Positions 8,465 through 16,199 of a DNA stretch of 39,467 bases are shown one piece after another (within the stretch, counting starts at the first letter, position 1; every line of letters starts with the position of its first letter). Source of the DNA: a bacterium (lineage in GTDB: Bacteria; RBG-13-66-14; B26-G2; WVWN01); NCBI GenBank assembly GCA_035529855.1, contig DATKVX010000017.1:1-39467 (forward strand), given 5' to 3'. Both the position numbers and the translations under genes were made by a program. The notes under the pieces are model-generated. The model was not told the origin of the DNA and searched no databases. It saw only the letters and a list, made by a program, of their open reading frames with translations.

Positions 8465-9580
8465 TTACGCCACCTTCTTGCGCATCCGGGCAACGGCCAA
8501 GCCCAATATAACGGCCCCCATCACCGCCAATACGACCGTCTGGCGCAAGAGGTGCTCGAACCCCTGACCCTTCAATATAACCCCTCTACATATCTCCAAA
8601 AAGTACGTTAGTGGTATCACGTACGAGACGGGCCTTATTAAACCGGGCATCGCCGCCACCGGGAAGAAGAAACCCGAGAGCATTATCGACGGGAGGAATA
8701 CGAAGAACGACATCTGCATCGCCTGTTGCTGCGTCTTCGCGATAGTGGATATCAAAAGGCCGAAGCCCAGCGTCGACGCCAGGAAGAGGAACGCGAGAAC
8801 GTAAAGGGCGAAGAGGTTACCCGCAATCGAGACGCCGAAGACGTACCGCGCGATAAGAAAGGCAAGCGTTATGTCGACGTAGCCCAGGACGACGTACGGT
8901 ATCAATTTACCCAAGATAAGCTCGAGGCGGTTGACGGGCGAAACCAACAACTGCTCGAGGGTCCCGCGCTCGCGTTCGCGCACTATAGCCATCGCCGTTA
9001 GCATCATCGTCACCAACTGCATGATAACGCCGATTAGGCCGGGGACCATAAAGTTGGCGGACAGCATCTGCGGATTGTACCAGGCGCGCGTCCTTATCTC
9101 GAACGGCATCTCGCGGACCTCGCGGCCGCGGGCGAGGATTCGGATGGAACGGTACATCCCTATGGCCTGCGCGCTCGAGATCGCCGACCCCGCGGTCATA
9201 GGGTCCGACGCGTCGAAGACGACCGCCGCGGTCGCCGCCTTCCCGGCTTTTAAACGCCGTTTCATATCGGGCGGGAAGACGATGCCGGCCTTAACGACGC
9301 CCTTGTCTATCAACGCCGTTAGCTCCCGGTAACTGGATACGTAACGACGCACGTCGAAATATTGCGAGTTGACGAAATCCTGGACGACGGCGCGGCTCTC
9401 AGCGCAGCGGGCGTAGTCGAGGACGGCCGTCGGAAGATGCTTGACCTCGAAATTTATGGCGTACCCGAAAAGGCACAGCTGTACGGCGGGTATGGCGAAG
9501 ATTACCGCCACCGTAACGCGGTCCCGGAAGAACTGACGGTACTCTTTGCGGAGAACGGCCCAGAAGCGCGCGAAATTCAC
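8465..9580 (-). CDS. ABC-2 type transporter permease (YhhJ/YbhS-like)
   Basis: 371 residues. One N-terminal helix (about 20-40), a large extracytoplasmic domain (about 45-170), then five C-terminal helices: the ABC2_membrane_3 layout. MAIVRERERGTLEQLLVSPV, at the cytoplasmic coupling loop, is a strong family motif. The GTG start at 9580 overlaps the ATPase stop in GTGA, indicating translational coupling, and GGAG lies just upstream. It should form the membrane channel with the preceding ATPase, probably as a homodimer because only one permease gene is present where the related E. coli ybh cluster has two. Likely cargo is drugs or another hydrophobic compound, by analogy only. Confidence 0.93.
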   Translation of the reverse strand: MNFARFWAVLRKEYRQFFRDRVTVAVIFAIPAVQLCLFGYAINFEVKHLPTAVLDYARCAESRAVVQDFVNSQYFDVRRYVSSYRELTALIDKGVVKAGIVFPPDMKRRLKAGKAATAAVVFDASDPMTAGSAISSAQAIGMYRSIRILARGREVREMPFEIRTRAWYNPQMLSANFMVPGLIGVIMQLVTMMLTAMAIVRERERGTLEQLLVSPVNRLELILGKLIPYVVLGYVDITLAFLIARYVFGVSIAGNLFALYVLAFLFLASTLGFGLLISTIAKTQQQAMQMSFFVFLPSIMLSGFFFPVAAMPGLIRPVSYVIPLTYFLEICRGVILKGQGFEHLLRQTVVLAVMGAVILGLAVARMRKKVA

Positions 9581-10500
9581 GGGCGGCTCTCCTCCCCTAT
9601 GTACATCACGAAGAGGTCTTCGAGGCTGGGGGTCGCGCGCTCGAGCGCCGAATATCCGACGCCCGCGCCGTCCAGCGCCGCCGCCAACGTCGCTTCGTCT
9701 ATGCCGGCGCCCGAGACGTGTACGTTATTACCCAGTATGCTTACCATCGCACCCGGGAACCCGCGCACCAGCGCCGCGTACGCTCCGCCGACCGACGCCG
9801 GCGTTATTTTGTAAACCTCCGCGGCCACGCCCGCCTTTAACGCGTCGGGCTTACCCTCGGCGATCAACCTGCCGCCGAAAATAAAGCCGAGGCGATTGCA
9901 GTGCTCGGCCTCGTCCATATAATGGGTCGTGACCAGAATCGTCGTACCGCCCGCGGCCAGCTCGTACAGCAAATCCCAGAAATCGCGACGGCTCACCGGG
10001 TCCACGCCGGCCGTCGGCTCGTCCAGAAACAGCAGCTCCGGCCGGTGGACGAGCGCGCAGCCCAGCGCGAGCCGCTGCTTCTGGCCGCCGGAGAGGGTCC
10101 CGGCCAGCTGCCGCGTTCGCCCGGCGAGGCCGGCGGTTTCGAACAATTCCCCGGTTCGCTCCCTTTTTACGGAACCCGTCAGGCCGTAGATGCTGGCGTA
10201 GAAATCGACGTTCTCGGCCACCGTGAGGTCCTCGTAAAGGCTGAACCGCTGCGACATGTAACCTATCCGCTTCTTAACTTGCTCCGCTTCCGCTACGACG
10301 TCGTAGTCCAGAACGCGGCCGCCTCCCGCCGTCGGCTCGAGAATCCCGCACAGCATGCGAATGGTCGTCGTCTTCCCGGCGCCGTTGGGCCCCAGGAAGC
10401 CGTATATCTCGCCCCGGTTAACGCGGAGGTCCAACTCGTCCACGGCGACTATGTCGCCGAACCTCTTCGTCAACTTCTCGGTATAAACCGCGTATTCCAT
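9577..10500 (-). CDS. ABC transporter ATP-binding protein
   Basis: 307 residues with a single nucleotide-binding domain. Walker A GPNGAGKTTT, the signature LSGGQKQRLALG, Walker B LLFLDEPTAGVDP and the switch His in TTHYMDEAEHC are all intact. The C-terminal 80 residues form the extra domain common in DrrA/YbhF-type exporters. The family partner YbhF in E. coli carries two ATPase domains; this has one. ATG 10500 lies 21 bases after the HlyD gene, and its stop overlaps the permease start. It powers the export complex with the adjacent permease and HlyD adaptor. Confidence 0.95.
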   Translation of the reverse strand: MEYAVYTEKLTKRFGDIVAVDELDLRVNRGEIYGFLGPNGAGKTTTIRMLCGILEPTAGGGRVLDYDVVAEAEQVKKRIGYMSQRFSLYEDLTVAENVDFYASIYGLTGSVKRERTGELFETAGLAGRTRQLAGTLSGGQKQRLALGCALVHRPELLFLDEPTAGVDPVSRRDFWDLLYELAAGGTTILVTTHYMDEAEHCNRLGFIFGGRLIAEGKPDALKAGVAAEVYKITPASVGGAYAALVRGFPGAMVSILGNNVHVSGAGIDEATLAAALDGAGVGYSALERATPSLEDLFVMYIGEESRP

Positions 10501-10521
10501 AACCCTATCGCAACCGGCCCT

Positions 10522-11418
10522 TCACTTCGTGCGCGCCGCGGCCGCGGTAAAGGCCGCGTCCGCCGGCATACCGGGCTTCAACCTGCCTTCGCGGTTGGGC
10601 ACCGTTACGGTTACTTTGAAAACCAGCGTTACGCGGTCCTCCTTGGATTCAATGTTGCGCGGGGTGAACTCGGCCCGGCTCGAGACGGCCTTGACCTTCC
10701 CGGCGAACTTCTCCCCGGGGAAAGAATCGACGGCGACCTCAACCGCGTCGCCGGCGTTCACGGCGCCTACCTTACCCTCCGGAACGTAAACGTAAAGCTC
10801 GAGCGTGGACAAATCCGCCAGCGTCATCAACGACACGCCGGGGCTGAGCACTTCGCCCGGCTCGAGGTTGCGGCTCAATACGGTCCCGGACAACGGCGCC
10901 ACGATTTCTATCTCTTTGCGGCGGGCGTCGAGTTGGGCCTTGGCAGCCTCGGCCTGCGCCGCCAGCGAACGCGCGCTCGCCAACTCGGCCGACGCGGCGT
11001 CCCGCTCGGCTTTGGCGCGTTCGTACTCCGCCTTCGTGACGCCGCCGCCGGGGTACACCCGGGCGACGCGCGCGAAACGGTCCTGGGCCGCGGCGTAGGC
11101 CGCTCCCGCCGCGGCGATGCGGTCGTCGGCCGCGGCTGCCGCGGCTTCGGCCGCGGCGAGGCCGGCCTCGAACTCCTCGGCATCGAGCGTCGCGACCGTG
11201 GCGCCCTCGGCCACGTCGTCGCCTTCGTCGTAATAAACGGCGACGATGCGCCCCGCAACCAGCGCGCCGACGTCAACCTCGATCGCCTCGAGCATACCCG
11301 CGGCTTCCAAAGGCCGGCCGCGTTCGCGAAGATGGTTTACTACCCAATACGCCGCCAACGCCGCGACGCCGGCCGAAATTACGACCGGCACGACGACCCT
11401 CCTATTTATTAGTGCCAC
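10522..11418 (-). CDS. HlyD-family periplasmic adaptor (membrane fusion protein)
   Basis: 298 residues. One N-terminal membrane helix (about 8-28), the first half of a lipoyl/barrel-sandwich domain (IEVDVGALVAGRIVAVYYDEGDDV), an alanine-rich coiled coil (about 80-165), the second half (IVAPLSGTVLSRNLEPGEVL) and a beta-barrel (LYVYVPEGKVGAVNAG...VAVDSFPGEKFAGKV). The GTG start at 11418 has GGAGG at good spacing and overlaps the tetR end by 17 bases. Such proteins bridge an inner-membrane ABC exporter to an outer-membrane channel; no TolC gene is present in the window. The order tetR-hlyD-ABC-permease mirrors the E. coli cecR-ybhGFSR cluster. Confidence 0.93.
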   Translation of the reverse strand: MALINRRVVVPVVISAGVAALAAYWVVNHLRERGRPLEAAGMLEAIEVDVGALVAGRIVAVYYDEGDDVAEGATVATLDAEEFEAGLAAAEAAAAAADDRIAAAGAAYAAAQDRFARVARVYPGGGVTKAEYERAKAERDAASAELASARSLAAQAEAAKAQLDARRKEIEIVAPLSGTVLSRNLEPGEVLSPGVSLMTLADLSTLELYVYVPEGKVGAVNAGDAVEVAVDSFPGEKFAGKVKAVSSRAEFTPRNIESKEDRVTLVFKVTVTVPNREGRLKPGMPADAAFTAAAARTK

Positions 11419-12052
11419 GCTTACCTCCGCTACCGGCGGCCTTCGCGCCGAGCGCCCGCCGGACGTAGCCGCGATAGAAATCCACGTACGCGCTACCTTC
11501 CGACAAAACCTCCGCGGCCCGGCCGAAGAACGGTCCGCCCGCCGCCAAACCGAAGTTGGGCATGATCATCCCGCTCAAGACCGCGACGGCGGCCATAAGG
11601 GGAGCCGCGCCGTCGAAATCACCCCGCGCGGCCCCCTCCTCGATTATCTCGGCTAAGTGTACCGCGTTCGGCACGATGTATTGTTTAAATATAAGTTCGC
11701 GCTCCGGCCCTCCGGTCGATATCTCCCGCATAATGACGGGCATAGCGTCGCGATTCTCCGCCAGCGTTCGCCACAGCGCCGCCACGTAGTTGTCGAGGCG
11801 TTCGACGGGCGACCCTTCCTTTACGGCGGGCCTTTCCCATAACGCGGGTATCAACTCGAGGACGCTCTTTATCGTCTCCCGATATAAATCCCGCTTATTC
11901 TTGAAATAGTAATAGAGTACGGCGCGGTTAACCCGGGCCGTCTTCGCCAGGTCCGTAATCGATACCGCGTGGTACCCGCGGGCCGCAAAAAGCCGCCGCG
12001 CCGCCTTGAGGATGCGACGCCGCGTAGGATTATCTTTATTAATTCCGCTCAT
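11402..12052 (-). CDS. TetR/AcrR-family transcriptional repressor
   Basis: 216 residues. N-terminal TetR helix-turn-helix (about 10-60) with RRILKAARRLFAARGYH, ITDLAKTARVNRAVLYYYFKNKRDL, then an all-helical ligand domain. As the first gene of the exporter operon it probably represses its own promoter and is released by an exporter substrate. A 27-base imperfect palindrome directly over the -10 box (12085-12111) supports this. ATG 12052 has no clear ribosome site. Confidence 0.94.
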   Translation of the reverse strand: MSGINKDNPTRRRILKAARRLFAARGYHAVSITDLAKTARVNRAVLYYYFKNKRDLYRETIKSVLELIPALWERPAVKEGSPVERLDNYVAALWRTLAENRDAMPVIMREISTGGPERELIFKQYIVPNAVHLAEIIEEGAARGDFDGAAPLMAAVAVLSGMIMPNFGLAAGGPFFGRAAEVLSEGSAYVDFYRGYVRRALGAKAAGSGGKRGTNK

Positions 12053-12084
12053 AGGCCGTAGGAGTTGTAAAGTTAATAGAATAA

Positions 12085-12111
12085 CCGTTTATTTACATTT
12101 TAACTAAACGG
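12085..12111. promoter_or_regulatory. Probable TetR operator
   Basis: Palindrome with arms CCGTTTAtTT and AAcTAAACGG (nine of ten positions pair) around a 7-base centre. It covers the -10 box and start region of the tetR promoter, where a TetR dimer would block transcription. Confidence 0.7.
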
Positions 12112-12125
12112 CGAGTTAATATCAA
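12097..12125 (-). promoter_or_regulatory. Sigma-70-type promoter of the tetR-exporter operon
   Basis: Read on the minus strand: TTGATA (12125-12120), exactly 17 bases, TAAAAT (12102-12097). Start of transcription expected near 12090, about 38 bases before ATG 12052. Confidence 0.8.
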
Positions 12126-12172
12126 GTGAAAAAAACGTTCCTATTCCCTACCGGCGCGGTTAAAAAGAACCC

Positions 12173-13537
12173 CTATCCAGGGAATATTTTCCCCGGGTTC
12201 AACAAGCCCGGCGCGTCGAAGGAATGCTTCACGCGACGCGCGTATGCGAATTCCGCCGCGCTTTGCTCGAGCGGTAAAAACGAAGCCTTGGCCGTACCGA
12301 CGCCGTGCTCGCCGGTTATCGTACCGCCCAGCTCCACCACCCGGGCCATAAGTCCCGATACCGCCTCGGCGACGCGGCGGCGCTGCTCGTCGACCCGCCG
12401 GTCGTACATGAAGTTTACGTGGAGGTTGCCGTCGCCGATATGGCCGAACGTGGGGACCGGTACGTCGTACGCCTCTTCCTGTTGCGCGACGAATTCCAAC
12501 AAGGCCGGGATTTTGGAAAGGGGAACGCATACGTCTTCGTTCGTCTTGTGGGGCGCGAGCATCCCCAACGCCGGCGAAATGCCGCGCCGCGCGCGCCAAA
12601 GACGCTCCGCCGTCGCGGCGTCCGGAGCGGTCTCCACTCTACGCGCCGCGGCCTTGCCGGCTATCGCGGCCGTCGCCGCCAACTCGCCCGCGACGGCGTC
12701 CGGCGAGCCGTCGAACTCGAACATCAACGCCGCGGCCGCGCCTTCGTCCAACACCCCCGGCTCCTTGGCATTTACGCACTCGAGGCAACGGCGGTCCAGG
12801 AACTCGAGCTTGGCGGGGAGGACGCCCGCGCCGAGTACGTCGCCCGCTACCTCGGCCGCCGCGACCGCGTCGTCGAACGTCGCTACCGCCGCGGCCGTGG
12901 CCTCGGGGGCCGTCAATACCCGCAGCCATATCCGAAGGAATACTGCCAGCGTACCCTCCGACCCGACGAGGACGCTGAGCACGTCCGGTTTACCCGGTTC
13001 GTCGCGGTATAGCTCCCGGCCGCGGGAGGGGCTTACGACCTCTACGGCGGCGACGTAATCGCGCGTCACGCCGTACTTAAGCGCGCGCGGGCCGCCGGCG
13101 TTCGTCGCGACGTGCCCCCCCAGCGTCGACGCCTCGGCGCTGGCCGGGTCCACGGGGTAAAACTTACCGTAGTTCTTCAAATAACGGTTGAGGTCGTCGC
13201 CCACGACACCCGGCTCCACGGCTACGGCGCCGCCTTCGGGGCCCTCGACCCTTTTCAATCTGTCGCATACGATTACGGCCCCTCCTCGAGCCGGCACCGC
13301 GCCGCCGGCGTAACCGGTCCCCGCGCCCCGCGGCGTCGTCGCGACGCCCGCCGCCCACAGCGTCTCGCACGCCCACGCCAAATCTTCCACCCCGTTGGGG
13401 ACGACGACCACGTCCGGCAAGGCCGGGCTCGCCGTCGCGTCGAAGGCGTGAACGTAGCGATCCGCGGCGCCGTCCAAAACCGCGGCGGCGCCCAGCCGCG
13501 ATCTTAATTGTTTAACCAATCTCTTGGGAAGGGTCAA
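12173..13537 (-). CDS. FAD-linked oxidase, GlcD / D-lactate dehydrogenase type
   Basis: 454 residues. N-terminal PCMH FAD-binding domain (about 35-215) with PRGAGTGYAGGAVP, EPGVVGDDLNRYLKNYGKFYPVDP and GGHVATNAGGPRALKYGVTRDYV; C-terminal FAD-oxidase domain with GHIGDGNLHVNF and GGTITGEHGVGTAK, the flavin and 2-hydroxyacid site motifs. It should oxidise a 2-hydroxy acid such as glycolate or D-lactate. GlcE and GlcF partners are absent, so it may act alone like the D-lactate dehydrogenase branch. Start uncertain: TTG 13537 abuts GGAGG too closely, and TTG 13519 is an alternative. With either start the gene overlaps or abuts the end of the phosphorylase-like gene (stop at 13512), so the two are co-transcribed. 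Confidence 0.92.
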   Translation of the reverse strand: MTLPKRLVKQLRSRLGAAAVLDGAADRYVHAFDATASPALPDVVVVPNGVEDLAWACETLWAAGVATTPRGAGTGYAGGAVPARGGAVIVCDRLKRVEGPEGGAVAVEPGVVGDDLNRYLKNYGKFYPVDPASAEASTLGGHVATNAGGPRALKYGVTRDYVAAVEVVSPSRGRELYRDEPGKPDVLSVLVGSEGTLAVFLRIWLRVLTAPEATAAAVATFDDAVAAAEVAGDVLGAGVLPAKLEFLDRRCLECVNAKEPGVLDEGAAAALMFEFDGSPDAVAGELAATAAIAGKAAARRVETAPDAATAERLWRARRGISPALGMLAPHKTNEDVCVPLSKIPALLEFVAQQEEAYDVPVPTFGHIGDGNLHVNFMYDRRVDEQRRRVAEAVSGLMARVVELGGTITGEHGVGTAKASFLPLEQSAAEFAYARRVKHSFDAPGLLNPGKIFPG

Positions 13538-14348
13538 CCTCCGGCTCCATTTCCTCCAGCGGCGGTAAGGGGTCCGGCAAGTTACTCACTATATCCAAGG
13601 CGATATCCGCCAGCTCGTCGAACGCGCCGTACAAGTCGCCGTACGGGAAGCGCCCCTCGCCGAAGGGGTCGAGGCCCGCGGCGCGAACGTCGCTCACCGC
13701 CATCACGGCCAGGGCGTGCGCGCCGGCCCGCCGGCCTAAGTGGTATATTACGCTGGTTTCCATATCGACCGCCGCCGCCCGCCGCCGCCATTCCCGGTGC
13801 ATCTCGTCCGTCTGGTGGTGGAAGGTATCCACCGTCGCGACGGCGGCGTTATGGTAGCGGCCGCCCGGGCGACGGGCCAAGACGTCTCCGGCCAATTTTA
13901 AAAGCAGCGGCGACGCCGGTACGTCGGCGTCGCCCGCGATAAGGCGCGTCGTATTGTCGAACGGTACGGCCCGTTCCGCGACGACGACGTCGCCCACCTT
14001 CATACCCGGCTCGAGGCCGCCGCAGATATCCACCCGCAACAAGACTTCGGCGCCGACGCCCAGGCAAGCGAAGACTTTACCCTCCGCCGACGGCGCGCCC
14101 ACGCCGGTATTCACTACCGAAACGTCGCGGCCCGCGACCGTACCGCGGTAGGTGTCGCCGCGTTTCTTGCGCCGGCGCAAAGCGGACGCCAAACGCGACG
14201 TCATGGGCCGCGTCACCGGTAATAAAACGACCGGCGCTACGGCCGCCGTTCCTAGTTCCGCCCGGGCTACTTTTTCGGCCCGGCTCCGCGCGCCGCTGAC
14301 GGCGCCGTATAAGTTCCCCAGTATGCGACTCTTAACGCCCATCATCAC
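13512..14348 (-). CDS. Nucleoside phosphorylase / MTA-SAH nucleosidase superfamily protein
   Basis: 278 residues. The core (about 40-250) shows the uridine/purine phosphorylase fold: VVNTGVGAPSAEGKVF, LLRVDICGGLEPGMKVGDVVVAERAV and AVDMETSVIY near residue 200, where Met-Glu contacts the ribose; VMAVSDVRA carries the usual Ser-Asp active-site pair. It would cleave a nucleoside to base and sugar phosphate or sugar. The residues that set base specificity cannot be read with confidence, so I give no symbol. Three consecutive start codons (GTG 14348, ATG 14345, ATG 14342) have no strong ribosome site. Its 3' end overlaps the GlcD-type gene by 26 bases. The minus-strand start lies just outside the plus-strand promoter of the lipoprotein gene. 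Confidence 0.85.
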   Translation of the reverse strand: MMMGVKSRILGNLYGAVSGARSRAEKVARAELGTAAVAPVVLLPVTRPMTSRLASALRRRKKRGDTYRGTVAGRDVSVVNTGVGAPSAEGKVFACLGVGAEVLLRVDICGGLEPGMKVGDVVVAERAVPFDNTTRLIAGDADVPASPLLLKLAGDVLARRPGGRYHNAAVATVDTFHHQTDEMHREWRRRAAAVDMETSVIYHLGRRAGAHALAVMAVSDVRAAGLDPFGEGRFPYGDLYGAFDELADIALDIVSNLPDPLPPLEEMEPEVDPSQEIG

Positions 14349-14358
14349 GCGACGTTAC

Positions 14359-14387
14359 TTGACAACCAACGCTACAAGGTTTAATAT
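14359..14387 (+). promoter_or_regulatory. Consensus sigma-70-type promoter of the NHL lipoprotein gene
   Basis: TTGACA (14359-14364), a 17-base spacer, TAATAT (14382-14387). Transcription should start near 14394, leaving a leader of only about 10 bases before ATG 14404 and no clear Shine-Dalgarno sequence. Confidence 0.85.
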
Positions 14388-14403
14388 CCCGGGTACCGTT
14401 AAT

Positions 14404-15300
14404 ATGCGTATACATTATATCATACCGGCCTTCCTGCTGGCGCTATCGTGCGCCCCGCAAGAACGCACCGAGCGCTACGTCGACGTGGGCCGCTTGAACC
14501 TACCCGGCGATTCGTGGGAACCGACGGCCTTAGCCGTCGCCCCGGACGGGAAAATATACGTCGGCGATTCGTCGCTAAATTGCGCCGTTCAAATTTTCGA
14601 CGTCGACGGCTTGTACCTCGGCGCCATCGGCGGCTTGGGAAAAGGGCCCGGCGAGCTCTTCGTGCCGACCGACGTCGCCGCCGACCCGGATGGTAATATA
14701 TACGTCGCGGAATTCGGGACCCACCGCGTTTCGGCCTTCCGCGCCGACGGGACTTTCGTCAGGACCATAGGCGAGCGCGACCTCGCCGCGCCGTTCGGCG
14801 TAGCCGCGGGTCCGGACGGGAAGATATACGTCGCCGACGCCGAAGCCGGCGGCCTATTAATATTTTCGCCCGAAGGCGTACTCCTCGAGACGTGGGGAGA
14901 AGACCGCGATACGGGCCAAATACTGGACGTCGCCATCGCTCCCGACGGCGGCGTAGCGTACGCACCCGGGGCCGCGGGCGACGTTTTATTCTTCACGGCC
15001 GGCCGCGCCAACCCGCTCCGTTTAAAAATCGGGGAAGACCTCGCGTCCGTACCGGCCGAAATCGCGTTCGGCCCCGGCGGCAATTTCTTCATCCTAAGCC
15101 AGCGCACGGACGCCGGCGGCGCGCTGGAGAATTTCGTCGCGGAGTTCTCGCCCAAAGGCGAACTGCTCGAGGAGGTCCCGCTCTCGCTGACCGCCCCCTC
15201 GGCCGTCGCGGTAGCGCCCAACGGGACCTTATACGTGGCCGACGGCACCCGCCGCGAGGTACGGATATACCGGCCCCGGCAAAGCGAGCCGCCGCGCTAA
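14404..15300 (+). CDS. NHL-repeat six-bladed propeller lipoprotein
   Basis: 298 residues. The open frame extends upstream to 14152 but ATG 14404 is chosen: it directly follows a consensus promoter and begins a textbook lipoprotein signal (MRIHYIIPAFLLALSC, lipobox ALSC). Six repeats of about 40-45 residues follow, each with a core like VAxxPDGKIYVADxxxxxVxxF, matching NHL/6-bladed beta-propellers. No enzyme residues are evident. These proteins are often extracytoplasmic binding or sensing scaffolds, and the ligand is unknown. Convergent with another exported propeller protein across a shared terminator. Confidence 0.88.
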   Translation: MRIHYIIPAFLLALSCAPQERTERYVDVGRLNLPGDSWEPTALAVAPDGKIYVGDSSLNCAVQIFDVDGLYLGAIGGLGKGPGELFVPTDVAADPDGNIYVAEFGTHRVSAFRADGTFVRTIGERDLAAPFGVAAGPDGKIYVADAEAGGLLIFSPEGVLLETWGEDRDTGQILDVAIAPDGGVAYAPGAAGDVLFFTAGRANPLRLKIGEDLASVPAEIAFGPGGNFFILSQRTDAGGALENFVAEFSPKGELLEEVPLSLTAPSAVAVAPNGTLYVADGTRREVRIYRPRQSEPPR

Positions 15301-15324
15301 ACCCGGCGAACCGCCTAAAAAAAA

Positions 15325-15350
15325 GCCGGCTCGGCGAGCCGGCATTTTCT
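15325..15350. terminator. Bidirectional intrinsic terminator
   Basis: An 8-bp perfect stem GCCGGCTC / GAGCCGGC with loop GGC (15325-15343) is flanked by eight A residues (15317-15324) on one side and ATTTTCT on the other, so it can stop transcription from both convergent genes. Confidence 0.9.
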
Positions 15351-15361
15351 ACACTCGACCG

Positions 15362-16099
15362 CTAGCGGTACAACGCCTTGACGCGGCCGAAAGACGCCGG
15401 CGCTACGGCGGGATATCCGCCGAAGTCGGCCTTGTATACGTCGCCGGTCCCGCCTGTACTCGTTACCCACAGGTAATCGCCGTCGAAGCCGAGGCCCCAG
15501 GGCTGTCCCGCCGGAAACGAGTACGACGCCACTAAAGAACCGGCGGTGGTAAGCCGGTACAACGCAGGTTGGTTATATTCGGCGGTCCAAAGGTAGTACC
15601 CGTCGAAGGCGACGCCGGTAGGCCGCCAACCGGTGCCGAACGACCCCACCAACGAGCCCGTTTCAGTAGCCCAACCGAGAACGCCGAAATAAGAGCTCAA
15701 CCAGAAGTAAGAACCGTCCCATCCCACGCCTACCGTCCGGGCGAGCGGCGATTTCCACGACGATAAGATGGAACCGGTATCCGTAACCTGGTATATGTAA
15801 TAATCGAGCGAGGTATTAAGCGCGTCGTACCACAAGTACGAGCCGTCGTAAACGCAACCGAATAGGCCGGTAGTATCGACCTTGAAGGAAGACACCACGC
15901 TGCCGGAGGCGGGGTCGCACTTGAACATTATTTCCTTGCCGTCCTCGTTGCACGACACCCAGATATATGAGCCGTCGTAGGTAACGCCGTACGGCGTCTG
16001 GGCCGGCGAAGGCCACGACGAGACTATGGAAATATCGGCGAACGCGGCGCCCGCCGTCGCTACGGCCACGGCCAAAAACAGCGAACGTTTCACTTTCAT
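15362..16099 (-). CDS. Exported repeat protein, probable beta-propeller
   Basis: 245 residues with a cleavable signal peptide (cut expected after AGAAFA, about residue 21). Five repeats of about 40 residues follow, each opening with a core like (Y/F/V/W)GVxxDGSYLW and a serine-rich strand (SLVGSF, SILSSW, SVVSSF), as in secreted PQQ/NHL-like propellers of uncharacterised type. The C-terminus ends in the basic tail FGRVKALYR, which lies outside the repeats. ATG 16099 has a strong site, AAGGAGGTAGCG. No enzymatic motif is visible and no function can be assigned. Confidence 0.82.
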   Translation of the reverse strand: MKVKRSLFLAVAVATAGAAFADISIVSSWPSPAQTPYGVTYDGSYIWVSCNEDGKEIMFKCDPASGSVVSSFKVDTTGLFGCVYDGSYLWYDALNTSLDYYIYQVTDTGSILSSWKSPLARTVGVGWDGSYFWLSSYFGVLGWATETGSLVGSFGTGWRPTGVAFDGYYLWTAEYNQPALYRLTTAGSLVASYSFPAGQPWGLGFDGDYLWVTSTGGTGDVYKADFGGYPAVAPASFGRVKALYR

Positions 16100-16152
16100 C
16101 GCTACCTCCTTAAACGCGCGTCACTCCCGTCACGAAAGCGCCCCTACGACCG

Positions 16153-16198
16153 GTACCGCCCGGCCGGGAGCTTCCGCCGTCGCCCCCCCGGGCGGTAC
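16153..16198. repeat. Long perfect inverted repeat after the chemosensory operon
   Basis: 11-bp perfect arms GTACCGCCCGG (16153-16163) and CCGGGCGGTAC (16188-16198) around a 24-base loop, starting 1 base after the stop of the GAF gene on the minus strand. It is not followed by a U-tract, so it is not a canonical intrinsic terminator; it could be a 3'-end stabiliser, attenuator or protein site. The rest of the 100-base gap holds only the ribosome site of the next gene. Confidence 0.6.
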
Positions 16199-16199
16199 G

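Noticed and set aside
9901-11412. 503-codon plus-strand frame opposite the ABC ATPase and HlyD genes
   Set aside because: The minus-strand proteins have full family motifs, and this frame has none. It reflects the GC-rich, stop-poor antisense strand.
12126-13058. 310-codon plus-strand frame opposite the GlcD-type gene
   Set aside because: The Ser/Ala/Thr-rich translation has no recognisable motif, and the minus-strand gene is clear.
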